Below are positions 27,401 to 35,633 of a DNA stretch of 64,000 nt, in pieces. The stretch spans positions 62,001 through 126,000 of the forward strand of contig CAZOAJ010000001.1 of the NCBI GenBank assembly GCA_964577935.1. Direction: 5' to 3'. A program made the position numbers and the translations under genes. The notes below the pieces were generated by a model that ran no database searches, was not told where the DNA came from, and saw nothing but the letters and a program-made list of their open reading frames with translations. This DNA comes from JABDGV01 sp964577935 (GTDB lineage: Bacteria > Chlamydiota > Chlamydiia > Chlamydiales > FEN-1388). Every line of letters starts with the position of its first letter. Position 1 is the first letter of the stretch.

Positions 27401-27523
27401 GCCGGCTCCAGGAGCGACGGTATTGTCTTTTGGGGCGTGCTGAAGCGTTTCTGTATAAGGGGGAAGTTCATATGATGCTGAAGGAGCATATTGCCCAGGT
27501 ATGTTCGTGTTCTGGGAAGCCAT
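24476..27523 (-). CDS. CopB-like major translocator, enlarged
   Basis: A protein of about 1015 residues between the LcrH-type chaperone gene and the CopD-like gene, the place of CopB/YopB. Residues 1-200 are disordered and polar. About 205-480 is helical with five spaced [SD]DP-x-x motifs (near 230, 283, 345, 398, 450). About 500-550 is a coiled coil. Five hydrophobic segments lie between about 550 and 765 (ILMPIICIVLAIVAVVVIVV, LTMAAVIAVALVVAAVA, NLAILILLSVLTLGTCAVVG and others). The last 250 residues are helical. C. trachomatis CopB is about half this size. The ATG at 27523 has GAGGTG seven bases upstream; a GTG four codons earlier is less likely. Confidence 0.75.
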   Translation of the reverse strand: MASQNTNIPGQYAPSASYELPPYTETLQHAPKDNTVAPGAGGTIEVVNQQGEDLLAAIQDNVTRHDSKRPIHRAEPKTNAPILEEPSLNVNPQTSFKSLIPLFLLGDLIAPAMALKTTIQGSIEDREFARSGAQISDDMSFEDIERSSSDPSLSAPPILQNRDKASTSYAAIINSKIISRGGESRQEAMSSEASDQELSPKELLNKVLTMGSPLSEETLNTHKKLQSNDPKVIFKAISEMVNWGAISPNQVETVKKLLNTLSEKISQGNTLGGTTGLKSSSDPLIMITLSLMLQDEVKDSDGDTKNSVEGALADISEKIYRTNLELNSYAEAPSKEFIGLNGDDPQQAQAVLNQLLSNLPGSNKLTSSDREKLSLALAKILTEKNSDGALTELRSNDPKVIEKLLEETIPYLASTGIPQATLIVILPQMATSISEINNEQLDKQLRSTDPDIVFDALMHKTAMASKDPLPMNKETKHIVVDYLKAFSAALAFLSQVRAKICELEGRLTQDQSQSRMASVSEQLQIANKVYTKSIEKINTQYVQGLKDIYKAQVLKILMPIICIVLAIVAVVVIVVSLIAAIPTGGASAITGAIAAKLIFLTMAAVIAVALVVAAVADAICTWTIGKGMWDSFFDAVSPGMPPAARAGIQIAVNLAILILLSVLTLGTCAVVGVVRFGASLASVGSTLAALGGGLFTTSAGLQVVSMFAQAIISSNILFYAVQAIAKAAKKSDEEAATIAMWVSFGLGIGVTAVFAAGSILKSVGTTIQQSGGLLSAMKSTLNTVKEGLNNIKEFFNGIGPFLKNLPGQIYEKYMEFKTFLSLLKAGDTMTTRIVKDAALAIGEKIKNLLLAPARAVGKKWEEFKTALFEGIGTGTKVGESSGKVALQDYQQILKMITNLKNYITGSKNAAELCITALEVLQKVLEAIASGVKISTSLQKAESLKQMGTIAEDLASLEALLETAKSQSKGIYDKVLDGIVQSSKEMKEQMDALLNLFASMVESAQRSSEKFYSAGR

Positions 27524-27626
27524 CGGACACCTCACTCACATAAAATAGAACAACAACTTAACCTAAACGGTCTCTAATTCTTACAAACGACACATCTTCA
27601 GCTTTCGCTGGAGACTGAAGCCTTTC

Positions 27627-28352
27627 TCAGCGTTCCCCCGCATCTGTCTTTTGAGTCGGCGACGTCTGCTGCATTCTTTCTGCAATCTGCTTTTCAAGAG
27701 CCTGATGCATAAGGAGGGCTCGTTCCTTTATGACAGAGTACTGTGGTTGATCAGCTGCCGCGTTAATGCTTAAATCGAGAGAGAAAATAGCAAGTTCTGG
27801 GCTCTCGAGCTGTAGATAGCAGTCAGCTGCGTGGTAATGTGGAAGTGGGTTTGTTGTGTCTAATGTTCCACAGAGTAAATAGACATTTGCGGCGTTTTTG
27901 AAATCTTTCAGTCTGTGAAGACATGCAGCAAATCCCAGTAAATACTTTGGGGTTATATAATCGAGAAGCATAAGGAGCCTGAATATGTAGGAGGCATCTT
28001 TATACTTTCCCTGGTTATAGAGATTGTAGCCCTGAGAGTAGATCGCTTCCATCGTGTCATCGCCGATGTTGAGTGCTTGCTTAGGCATGATGCCCTTATT
28101 AGCTGCTCCTTCGATGAGTGAAACCATAGTTTCTTGAGCAGGAGCTCCCGAGACTTTTGCGATTTCTGCAAGCTTTGCTGTAAAAGCCTTGGTGTCGAGT
28201 TTCAAAAGCGATCGATTAAACTCTTCAATCTCTTCAGAGTCTATCCTTGTACTCAATCTGCTTTTATTGAGCTCATCACTTATGTCTCTATCTTCAGAAA
28301 CAATGTCACCCGCTTTATTTTGCATCGACGCTCCCATCTCTTCTTTATCCAT
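27627..28352 (-). CDS. LcrH/SycD-type translocator chaperone
   Basis: A 241-residue class II T3SS chaperone (Scc2/Scc3, SycD type). Three TPRs are visible between about 105 and 205: YSQGYNLYNQGKYKDASYIF, YLLGFAACLHRLKDFKNAAN and YHAADCYLQLESPELAIFSL. The first 90 residues are a charged extension longer than in Yersinia. It lies directly upstream of the CopB-like gene (103 bp) and is expected to keep both pore proteins soluble in the cytoplasm. AGGAG lies ten bases before the ATG; a second ATG five codons in also has a purine-rich leader. Confidence 0.9.
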   Translation of the reverse strand: MDKEEMGASMQNKAGDIVSEDRDISDELNKSRLSTRIDSEEIEEFNRSLLKLDTKAFTAKLAEIAKVSGAPAQETMVSLIEGAANKGIMPKQALNIGDDTMEAIYSQGYNLYNQGKYKDASYIFRLLMLLDYITPKYLLGFAACLHRLKDFKNAANVYLLCGTLDTTNPLPHYHAADCYLQLESPELAIFSLDLSINAAADQPQYSVIKERALLMHQALEKQIAERMQQTSPTQKTDAGER

Positions 28353-28573
28353 AAGCTATCAACTCCTCTGCTGCAGATGGTTCATCGTAATAAGAAATAG
28401 TCAAGTAACCCTACCCTTGGTGAGGGCGAAGGAAAATTGTCTCCAATCGCCCATTCTACGGGTAAGCACTTTGTCCCTTTTCTTCAATTGTATATTATTA
28501 TTTTTAATTTATCGAGCTTCAAAGTAAAAAGTCCTTCAGAAAGAAAGATAAAAACAACCTGCCACGGAAGCGA

Positions 28574-29755
28574 TTATGGAAATATCGAGTTCATAATGTT
28601 TTTTAGATTCTGAAGCACAGTGTCATAAATTTTAATAGTCTGAGACCTGCCTTGAGCCGATGCATCTATGACTCGTTGTTGTTGGTCCGAAGTGTCTGAA
28701 AGAGCATCTCTTTTTGCTTTAAGCCCTTCAAAGGCCGTCTGTAGAAGTCTATTCTTTTGTTGGCGTGTCTGAACGGCGGTGCTTGCTGCAAGCGCAAGAC
28801 TATTGTCTGATCCTGTGTAGGTATAGCGAATGTCAAAACCTTTAGATCCTGCAGCTTGTCCCGAAGGATAGATAGTTGCCCATGGAATGTTTGGAGGATC
28901 GTTTGCAAAAGCAGGATAGCTTTGAAATGCCTGCCAAAAGATACTTGCGGCGCTAGCAATTCTTTGCTCTATCTTATCTGTGGTTGATATTGTAGTCGAA
29001 AGTGTGGGGCCTACCTGAACTGTTTGGAGGATCGGGTCAAAGTTGCTATTTTTAGTTCCCTGACTTTCAAAAACTGAAACGGCGAAGGTATACTGACCTG
29101 GAGTTCCTGTCGGAGTCGCTGTCATATGAATGTAGCTATTTCCTGGAAGCGTAGCCGTGTACGTATCTCCTAATCCGCTCGTGTAATTGAATGTTATGTC
29201 CTTAGTTGAATTAGCAAGATCAAAGGAGATGGGCTGACCTGTTGATGCAACAGTGCTATCTAAGTATTGTAAAACGTTTTGCATGCTCAAAGATGCGTTT
29301 GCATATCCAAACGTGTAAAGCGCAGGGTTTGCATTCGCTGTTACTCCAGATGGAGGTGTCGATCCTGGAGGGGATGACCCGATATATACAGGAATCTGTT
29401 TCATCAGATTGGTGTAAGAGACTCCTTTTTGGGCCAAGAAAGTAAGAGTTTGTTGCATGGACTGCTGAGTTCCCTGCATCGAGCTCATGAGCGTTTGGAG
29501 TATGTCGAAAATCGTGAGAACTATTTGTGTTTTTTCTGTGAGCCTAACGCCTGTAGGATTCACAATGCTGTATATGCCTTTAACATAGTTTGAAAAAAGC
29601 TGCAGCTTTGCAGGATCCGTATCGGATGGGTTTGAGGAGAGTTGATTTGCAGACAAAAAGTTTGTCCACAAATTCTGCTGATCGGCTGAGCCTAAATTTC
29701 CCAGGTACCCCTGCATTATCGAGGAATATGGTCCCGAACTAGGAAGTGTCGTCAT
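28574..29755 (-). CDS. T3SS-linked paralogous protein, copy 1
   Basis: A 393-residue protein of a family with three clear members here. Shared features: an N-terminal YSSIMQGYLGNL-type motif, helices to about 120 ending near LMKQIPVYIGS, a TFGYAN-x-S motif with helix, a beta-rich middle (DITFNYTSGLGDTYTATLP), an IPW motif near 290, and a C-terminal helical region of about 90 residues. No signal peptide or membrane span. Low charge, rich in S, T, Q and N. It is the member closest to lcrH, 221 bp upstream of it. Function unknown; a secreted T3SS component is inferred from place and composition. Confidence 0.75.
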   Translation of the reverse strand: MTTLPSSGPYSSIMQGYLGNLGSADQQNLWTNFLSANQLSSNPSDTDPAKLQLFSNYVKGIYSIVNPTGVRLTEKTQIVLTIFDILQTLMSSMQGTQQSMQQTLTFLAQKGVSYTNLMKQIPVYIGSSPPGSTPPSGVTANANPALYTFGYANASLSMQNVLQYLDSTVASTGQPISFDLANSTKDITFNYTSGLGDTYTATLPGNSYIHMTATPTGTPGQYTFAVSVFESQGTKNSNFDPILQTVQVGPTLSTTISTTDKIEQRIASAASIFWQAFQSYPAFANDPPNIPWATIYPSGQAAGSKGFDIRYTYTGSDNSLALAASTAVQTRQQKNRLLQTAFEGLKAKRDALSDTSDQQQRVIDASAQGRSQTIKIYDTVLQNLKNIMNSIFP

Positions 29756-29809
29756 AAAATTTCTAGCCCCCTCAATTTGTGGCTAAATTATATCCAGTTC
29801 CTTCAATCA

Positions 29810-30931
29810 CTACCTATGGATAGCGCTTATAATTCCCTTGAGAGTGTCTGTGATTGATGAAAGAAGACTGAACATCTTGTTTAGGCCATCCTGTGCTTGG
29901 TTTAGAACCGACTGAATCGGTGTTGCACTATCACGAACAGATTGACGCAACGAACGAGTGGTATCCTGAAATGACTGTATCTTTTGGTTGAACTCAGCGC
30001 GCTTAGATTGGGCCGCAGATATATCGGTTGTATTTGTCGATGTTGTCTGAGTTCCTGGAGTCCAAGGAATACCCGCTACATTATTCCAGTTGAAAGTAAC
30101 GTAATTGGTAAATGATTGAGTGGTAAGAGGGGGCCTTGGAAACCCAGGGATTGGAGGGAGAGCGGTTATTTCAACGTTAAACTGACTTGCAGAGACTAAC
30201 TGGATAAGACTTGTTGCAGCAGCAGAAATTTGACCATTGTTGGCAGGGATTGATACAGAAGGCGTCGCCCCTGCCCATTGTTTTGTGCCTGCAGAAAACG
30301 TGGTCTGGGGGTAAAATAACGAGTTTCCTGTTTGGTCACCTGCATCCAGAATACGGACGCTAATGGTTCCGGCAGAAGTATCTGCGTAAAAACGAAATCC
30401 AACTGCATAGACAGAGATAGGTATATCGATATTTTGGTTTGGCGATTGCATAGCTTGGGCGATACCGTATTGGAAGATAGACTGAGCTGTAATATTGTCA
30501 TACCCAAAGGTGGACTTTGCAAAATCAGTCGAATTTATCGACATTGCTGAAGGAGCCCCCTGATAATAGACGGGCATTTTGATCAGCATCTGCGTATACT
30601 GCTCTTGCCATTTACTATTCATTGTCAAGGTTTGAGTCAAAGCTCGAACTGTATTTTGCAGCGCACTAATCATGTCTAAAGCCATGCTAAAGGCCTCAAA
30701 GATAACCTGCCTTTTCTTGATTTCTTCAGGGGAGGATCTGTCCTGCTGAGGCATGTACGCCGTATATACGGTTGAGACATAGCTATAAAATTTTTGCAGG
30801 TCATCAACAGTTGGGTTTGCTGGCAATTGCGATAGATCATTCTGCGCAAGGTATTGGTTTACGATACTCGTCTGCTGATCGGAATTCAAAAATCCCAAAT
30901 AGCCACTTAAAATACTGTTATAAACTGACAT
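29810..30931 (-). CDS. T3SS-linked paralogous protein, copy 2
   Basis: A 373-residue paralogue of the neighbours on both sides. It begins YNSILSGYLGFLNSDQQ, has EEIKKRQVIFEAF, KWQEQYTQMLIKMPVYYQGA and FGYDNITAQSIFQYGI, a beta-rich middle (VYAVGFRFYADTSAGTISV) and GIPW near 295. It ends in a long helical region (KIQSFQDTTRSLRQSVRD, LFSSITDTL-like). Strong SD (AGGAGG). The gaps are 54 bp to copy 1 and 39 bp to copy 3, so this is one operon. Function unknown. Confidence 0.75.
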   Translation of the reverse strand: MSVYNSILSGYLGFLNSDQQTSIVNQYLAQNDLSQLPANPTVDDLQKFYSYVSTVYTAYMPQQDRSSPEEIKKRQVIFEAFSMALDMISALQNTVRALTQTLTMNSKWQEQYTQMLIKMPVYYQGAPSAMSINSTDFAKSTFGYDNITAQSIFQYGIAQAMQSPNQNIDIPISVYAVGFRFYADTSAGTISVRILDAGDQTGNSLFYPQTTFSAGTKQWAGATPSVSIPANNGQISAAATSLIQLVSASQFNVEITALPPIPGFPRPPLTTQSFTNYVTFNWNNVAGIPWTPGTQTTSTNTTDISAAQSKRAEFNQKIQSFQDTTRSLRQSVRDSATPIQSVLNQAQDGLNKMFSLLSSITDTLKGIISAIHR

Positions 30932-30970
30932 ATTCTATCTCCTCCTTAAGAGGGCAAATTAAGATGTGAT

Positions 30971-32038
30971 TTACTTGAATATCGATTGATTGACGGTATC
31001 AATCGCTTCAAGAATCGATGTTAAGAGGCCTGTTTGGGTGCTCAAGTCGCTTTTTCCTTGTGTAAGTATCGATTGCAGCGCTTGAATTGAGCTTGTGATG
31101 CTATCTCGGCGAGCTTGTATACTTGATATGTACTGCTGGAGGTTAGCGTTAATTTCTGTGCGTGCCGTAAAGTCTGAGTCCGAACTAGAGGTATATCTCC
31201 ACGGAATACCTGTGCCCCCGACACCGCTCATATTTGAACTTAAGTTAAGAGGCTGTAGCATATCCTGCCAGAGTGAGACAGCCTGAGTGTTTTGCTCGTC
31301 GGTCGTTGAGTAGACAGTGTCTGCTTGGTTTGTGCTTGCGATCAGCATCTGTTGAGTGACGGGGCCTAATGCTGGCAATGGATGAAACGGATCTGCAGGG
31401 TTCGCAATTGCATTTCGCTGGAATGACATTTGTAGGTAGAGCCTTTGATTATCAGGTGAATACACGTTGAATGAGTAGGCGCCAGTTGCTCCCGAAGCAT
31501 TCCCGAAAGTTATGACCGTATTAGGATTGTTTTTTGCTGAATCAATTCCCCATTGAATAATGTCCTGGAGGCTAATATTGCTATATCCATAGGTAAACCT
31601 CGAGAGGTCATTCAAGTTCACAGTGATCTGACTTGATGCACCCTGTGTGTACGAGGGGACTGATGTCATCATTTGGGTATACTGCTGTTGCCATTTTCCA
31701 TAAAAGGTCAAAGCATTACTCTGCACGGCTATTGTCTGTTGCAGAGATGTGAGCATCTGAAGAATATTGCCAAAAGAGTCTGTAAGAATGACTCGCTTCT
31801 TGATCTCTTCAGGAGACTGTGCATTACTTGCCTGCTGCGTAGCAGAAATCGCATAGCGGGATTGGATAAATTGTGAAAAAGCGGCTTTAAGCGCATCAGT
31901 ATCGGGGGTTGTTGCGGTAATTCCTGTTTCTGCTACGAATTGATCCCAGATACTTTGCTTTCCTTGAGTTGACAAATCCCCATAATAGCCATTCAACATG
32001 CCACTATAAAATGATGATGAGGGAATTGGAATCGTCAT
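30971..32038 (-). CDS. T3SS-linked paralogous protein, copy 3
   Basis: A 355-residue paralogue. It shares with copy 2 the blocks YSGMLNGYYGDLSTQGKQ, SPEEIKKRVILTDSFGN, KWQQQYTQMMTSVPSYTQGA, YGYSNISLQDIIQWGI, a beta-rich middle (GAYSFNVYSPDNQRLYLQMS) and GIPWRYTSSS, then a C-terminal helical hairpin (YISSIQARRDSITSSIQALQ). No signal peptide or membrane segment. Gap of 33 bp to the upstream gene. Function unknown. Confidence 0.75.
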   Translation of the reverse strand: MTIPIPSSSFYSGMLNGYYGDLSTQGKQSIWDQFVAETGITATTPDTDALKAAFSQFIQSRYAISATQQASNAQSPEEIKKRVILTDSFGNILQMLTSLQQTIAVQSNALTFYGKWQQQYTQMMTSVPSYTQGASSQITVNLNDLSRFTYGYSNISLQDIIQWGIDSAKNNPNTVITFGNASGATGAYSFNVYSPDNQRLYLQMSFQRNAIANPADPFHPLPALGPVTQQMLIASTNQADTVYSTTDEQNTQAVSLWQDMLQPLNLSSNMSGVGGTGIPWRYTSSSDSDFTARTEINANLQQYISSIQARRDSITSSIQALQSILTQGKSDLSTQTGLLTSILEAIDTVNQSIFK

Positions 32039-32071
32039 AGTTTTTCTCTTTGCTCCTAAGCAGGTATCACC

Positions 32072-33373
32072 TTATCGGCTCATAGAGGACGCCATTTTTT
32101 CAACAATCTGACTGATTCTCGATAGCATTGCTGTCGCAGATTTATAGAACTCCTCAAATACAAACATCACTCTTCTGAGCTCTTCGCTCTGAGTGTCATT
32201 AAAAGATTGAGAAGCTGTGATGGCGTTATTGAGATGCCTTTGGAAATCACCATTGGTCGAGCCGCCTGTTGAATAGTCTTGGACCCATGCTTGGACCGTC
32301 ATTGGCTGACCAGATGCACTCGTAGTGCTGAAATCGTTTTTAATCACATTCAAGCTTTGGGTGAGTGCTGTGGATCCCGCTGCTTGCGAAATTTGCTGTA
32401 TGATAAGCCCGAGGTTATTTACCACCTGTTGAGCACTGTAGTTGTAGGCTGCAGTCACTGTATTTGTTAAGTCTTTAAACGCTCCTTGCGCCATGCTTTG
32501 ATTGCCGCTTGAGTCTTGTAGCCCCTGGATGTATGTGGCAAGCTGGGCTTCCGTAAATTTGGGAGCTGTTCCTAAGTCTTGGTTAAAAGTTTGCTGTTCG
32601 TAGTTGCTGTAATTTGTATCTGTAAGAGCTGTTAAGTTTGTTGCAGAAAGGTTTTGAAGTTTGAGGAGAAATGTTTGGGGATCCTTTTGGTTCATAAGAT
32701 CCTGCAGGGAGTTTAAATATTGTAGCGAAGTCTGATTGAGGTTAATAGCTTGATTTAACTGATCCATTTGGTTGAAAAGGAGCGTGTTTCCCGTCGAAAC
32801 ATAGTCGATCATCATCAGCTGCTGGAGGGACTGAGATCCTGTAGCTGCATTATTAACTATATGTGCTTGGGTCGCTGCAGAAATTGCCGAATTGATTATC
32901 CCTTGAAGGTTATAAATTGCAGGTCCCGATCCGGTTAATAGTGTATCAAACGCTGTTTGAGCTTGAGTGATATTTCCAGCTCCAAGGATTGGATCCCAGC
33001 CCGCGCTGCGAATTGTACGGATGAGTTGATCAACTCCTTGCGCCATGTACTTATCCATAGTCGTATTGAGTGTCGTAGCTCCCATGGCTCCAATAGCTGG
33101 GGCGCTATAGGGAACTATGGCACCATTTGTTCCGTTGCCAACTTGCTTGCCGGTGGAATCAACATAGACCATCCTCGACCAGGTATTTAAAACGCCTAGG
33201 TCTGTACTGATCCGTGCGTAATCACGGTTATTGATTGCATCTTGTAAGTCTCCAATAGCTGCCCTGTAATAGGTCTGCGCATTTGGATCAATCTCGAAGC
33301 TGAACACGCGGGGTTCGATGTTTAAAACCCCGACTGAAGGAGAAACTAAGAAGTTTTGAATGGTTTGAGACAT
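32072..33373 (-). CDS. T3SS-linked helical protein, first gene of array
   Basis: A 433-residue protein at the head of the four-gene array. It differs from the three paralogues in sequence but has similar size and a Q/N/S/T/A-rich, nearly all-helical makeup (LNQAINLNQTSLQYLNSLQ, NLGLIIQQISQAAGSTAL). The C-terminus is a helix, FVFEEFYKSATAMLSRI then SQIVEKMASSMSR. The N-terminus (MSQTIQNFLVSPSVGVLNIE) would suit a T3SS signal. The ATG at 33373 is eight bases after AAGGA; a second ATG lies three codons upstream. It may resemble the DUF582 secreted proteins of Chlamydia in size, but I cannot show a relation. Confidence 0.7.
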   Translation of the reverse strand: MSQTIQNFLVSPSVGVLNIEPRVFSFEIDPNAQTYYRAAIGDLQDAINNRDYARISTDLGVLNTWSRMVYVDSTGKQVGNGTNGAIVPYSAPAIGAMGATTLNTTMDKYMAQGVDQLIRTIRSAGWDPILGAGNITQAQTAFDTLLTGSGPAIYNLQGIINSAISAATQAHIVNNAATGSQSLQQLMMIDYVSTGNTLLFNQMDQLNQAINLNQTSLQYLNSLQDLMNQKDPQTFLLKLQNLSATNLTALTDTNYSNYEQQTFNQDLGTAPKFTEAQLATYIQGLQDSSGNQSMAQGAFKDLTNTVTAAYNYSAQQVVNNLGLIIQQISQAAGSTALTQSLNVIKNDFSTTSASGQPMTVQAWVQDYSTGGSTNGDFQRHLNNAITASQSFNDTQSEELRRVMFVFEEFYKSATAMLSRISQIVEKMASSMSR

Positions 33374-33624
33374 GCTCCACATCCTTTCTTCTTGAGCTCA
33401 TAGGTGCAAGGCTATTAGAAAACCACCAAGCTACACGTTATGGGCTGACTCTTGTTACTAAATTTCCGGGAGGTCATCGGCTCTATTACCGAACCACCCT
33501 AAGGGGGATTATACTTAAAAATTTAATTAACAACAATATGCAAAAGAAATACGTGTCTGTAGCATGCCTGAATAATCAGGTGCAAAGATAAAAGACTCGA
33601 GCAACTTTTTCGCTTTCTCTACCG

Positions 33625-34617
33625 CTAGCGTCTTTGAGTGTAGAAAAGCAAGGTTTCTCGCTCTCTTTTTTGCTGATCAATTACATGAAGCGCGACGTCG
33701 CGCTCATGAACTGCTGCACCAAAAAGCAGAGTTGTGGCGACTAATACCTCCAAGAAAACAACTAAGATGGTTAGTTGGAGAGAGACTAGATATGCAGCAA
33801 ACGATCCGTGACCAGAATCCGTCGCAAGAATCGAGATGAGAGCAGTAAGAAAAATGATCAAAGTTGCCCCATGAAGCCTATATTGATATGTAACCAAAAG
33901 GCTTAAAGGTATGAGTAGGTGAGCGATCGGATAGTTGTGGATGAAAGATAAGACTGTAAGGAGGATAAAAGCGATTAAGATTGCAACACACTTTATCGAC
34001 GGTCCCTTGCATCTTGGTCTAAATCGTTGGGTAGACCATACAATAAGCAATGGAGTAAATATGTATACTCCCATCGTATCTCCAACAAAAAATGTAATCC
34101 AATCATACCAGAGAGACTCTTGTCCTATTGCTCCGTACACATAGAGTGTTGGAATCGATAGAGACGGAGCGATTAAGCAGGGAAGAACCCCTGCTGCGAT
34201 AAGAAAAATAACAGTATCTCGAAGAGTTGAAAAATAGTTCGGAGAGGTATACCGCCTTACGATATAGCTGCCCAATAGCGCTTGTGAAAGCGATGCTCCT
34301 GATTTTATGCATGCTACAATAAGCGGCCCGAGGAACGCGTGGCTGCCTACGTAGAGATGGAGCATGTTGAAGAGAAAATTACCGAGGAAAATTCCTGGCC
34401 AGCACCTAAATCCAAAGAGGATCATCGCTGCAAGAGCAAAGCCCGTAGCAGGCCATACAACCGAGATGCCCAGCGGCTGATCATGAATACCCAGCATCTT
34501 GCCTACTTCTGCTGTTAAGAAAATAATAAGCATGAGGCAGCCATTCAAGATCCAGTTTCTTGTATCTTGAGAGATCAGATCCTCGAAGAGCGCTTTTTTA
34601 GGCAGAAAAGAAATCAT
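33625..34617 (-). CDS. MASE1-domain membrane protein without output domain
   Basis: A 330-residue inner-membrane protein. The MASE1 sensor signature is seen at residues 30-90 (AEVGKMLGI, SVVWPATGFALAAMILFGFR, WPGIFLGNFLFNM), with about eight hydrophobic segments to residue 300. MASE1 normally sits in front of a histidine kinase, GGDEF or similar domain. Here the chain stops some 25 residues after the last span, in a charged helix (HERDVALHVIDQQKRERETLL) that looks like the beginning of a signalling helix. It may be a truncated sensor or act with a separate partner. No kinase gene is adjacent. Confidence 0.8.
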   Translation of the reverse strand: MISFLPKKALFEDLISQDTRNWILNGCLMLIIFLTAEVGKMLGIHDQPLGISVVWPATGFALAAMILFGFRCWPGIFLGNFLFNMLHLYVGSHAFLGPLIVACIKSGASLSQALLGSYIVRRYTSPNYFSTLRDTVIFLIAAGVLPCLIAPSLSIPTLYVYGAIGQESLWYDWITFFVGDTMGVYIFTPLLIVWSTQRFRPRCKGPSIKCVAILIAFILLTVLSFIHNYPIAHLLIPLSLLVTYQYRLHGATLIIFLTALISILATDSGHGSFAAYLVSLQLTILVVFLEVLVATTLLFGAAVHERDVALHVIDQQKRERETLLFYTQRR

Positions 34618-34718
34618 TTGGTATCTGTAAAAACATTTTTTAAATGGTCATACCCTTTGATACGCTCGTCCTTATAAAATGTTCAATCGAAATAATTTAT
34701 TGGCATTTCTGGATAGAG

Positions 34719-35378
34719 TTATAACTTTGATTGCGGGCTCGCTTGAGCACACTCCTTCAGCGCTTCAAAAAGGGTTTGGATATATGGGAGCTGTTCAAAA
34801 GGCGTGATCTTTTTTTCTTCCACTAAGGATTTAAGTGTTTTTTGCACCTCTTTATACATCGTGTTGGAAAGAAATGATTTGTCTGCAAATGCTTTGCTTA
34901 TTCTACTGATAACTTCCTTGCGTGAGGGGTGGGCCAGATTTTTAGCTTCAAGAGCCATCAGGGATGGATCTATCTTTTGTCCTCGAGTTTTGATGGAAGG
35001 CTTCAAATGCGATGCGAGAATGTTTTCGAGTTTTATTTTAGTTATGGATTCATCTTCGAATTGATAGATGATGGGTGCTTGAGCCGCAGAATTTTTGAGT
35101 ATTTGTAGAATTTGCGGGAGAATTAAGGCTTCTTCATTTACGGATACTTGTTTATTCCGCAGTACTTCTTTTATTTTTGGAGCAATTTCTGACTCAAGTT
35201 GTGATTCATTTAAAGCTCTATGAGCGACTGAATTGCATATTTCAGAGAAGATGCCAACTCTCGTTTCTTTGGCCGCAAGAACTGGAGAGGCGATCAGCAG
35301 GCTTATACTGCCCATTGGATCTAAAAAACGATATACGCTGTCACAACTGTCAATATATGGATGATGGTTGATCTTCAT
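34719..35378 (-). CDS. Hypothetical protein, 219 residues
   Basis: Not recognised. A soluble helical protein with a short hydrophobic stretch near residues 22-36 (MGSISLLIASPVLAA). It has repeated L/K/E-rich helices (ELESEIAPKIKEVLRNKQ-like, ENILASHLKPSIKTRGQKI, EVQKTLKSLVEEKKITPFEQL). The ATG follows AGGAT. It stands alone between the MASE1 gene and clpX. It could be a T3SS substrate, without direct evidence. Confidence 0.6.
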   Translation of the reverse strand: MKINHHPYIDSCDSVYRFLDPMGSISLLIASPVLAAKETRVGIFSEICNSVAHRALNESQLESEIAPKIKEVLRNKQVSVNEEALILPQILQILKNSAAQAPIIYQFEDESITKIKLENILASHLKPSIKTRGQKIDPSLMALEAKNLAHPSRKEVISRISKAFADKSFLSNTMYKEVQKTLKSLVEEKKITPFEQLPYIQTLFEALKECAQASPQSKL

Positions 35379-35567
35379 GGGAGATCCTCAGTGTTGAAGT
35401 ATCGCGAGAAAAAAATAATCGATTGGATCAGCATCCTAGAGTGACCTGAGTCAGCATAGACTGATCATCTGTTACACAAAGAAGATGAGCCAGCTAGATG
35501 TTATGAACTAGAAAAGAATTTAAGTGAATAACACATGAGTTCCAGGACGTAACAAACTTCAGTTGCC

Positions 35568-35609
35568 AACATTCAGCTCATCCATCAAAGGATGGCAGAG
35601 CTGAATGTT
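35568..35609 (-). terminator. Hairpin downstream of clpX
   Basis: A 12-bp perfect stem (AACATTCAGCTC 35568-35579 with GAGCTGAATGTT 35598-35609) with an inner CATCC/GGATG pairing lies 25 bp past the clpX stop. It has no T tract. It is the likely 3' end of the clpP-clpX transcript. Confidence 0.6.
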
Positions 35610-35633
35610 TGTGAAGATGCAGTCTGGAATATA

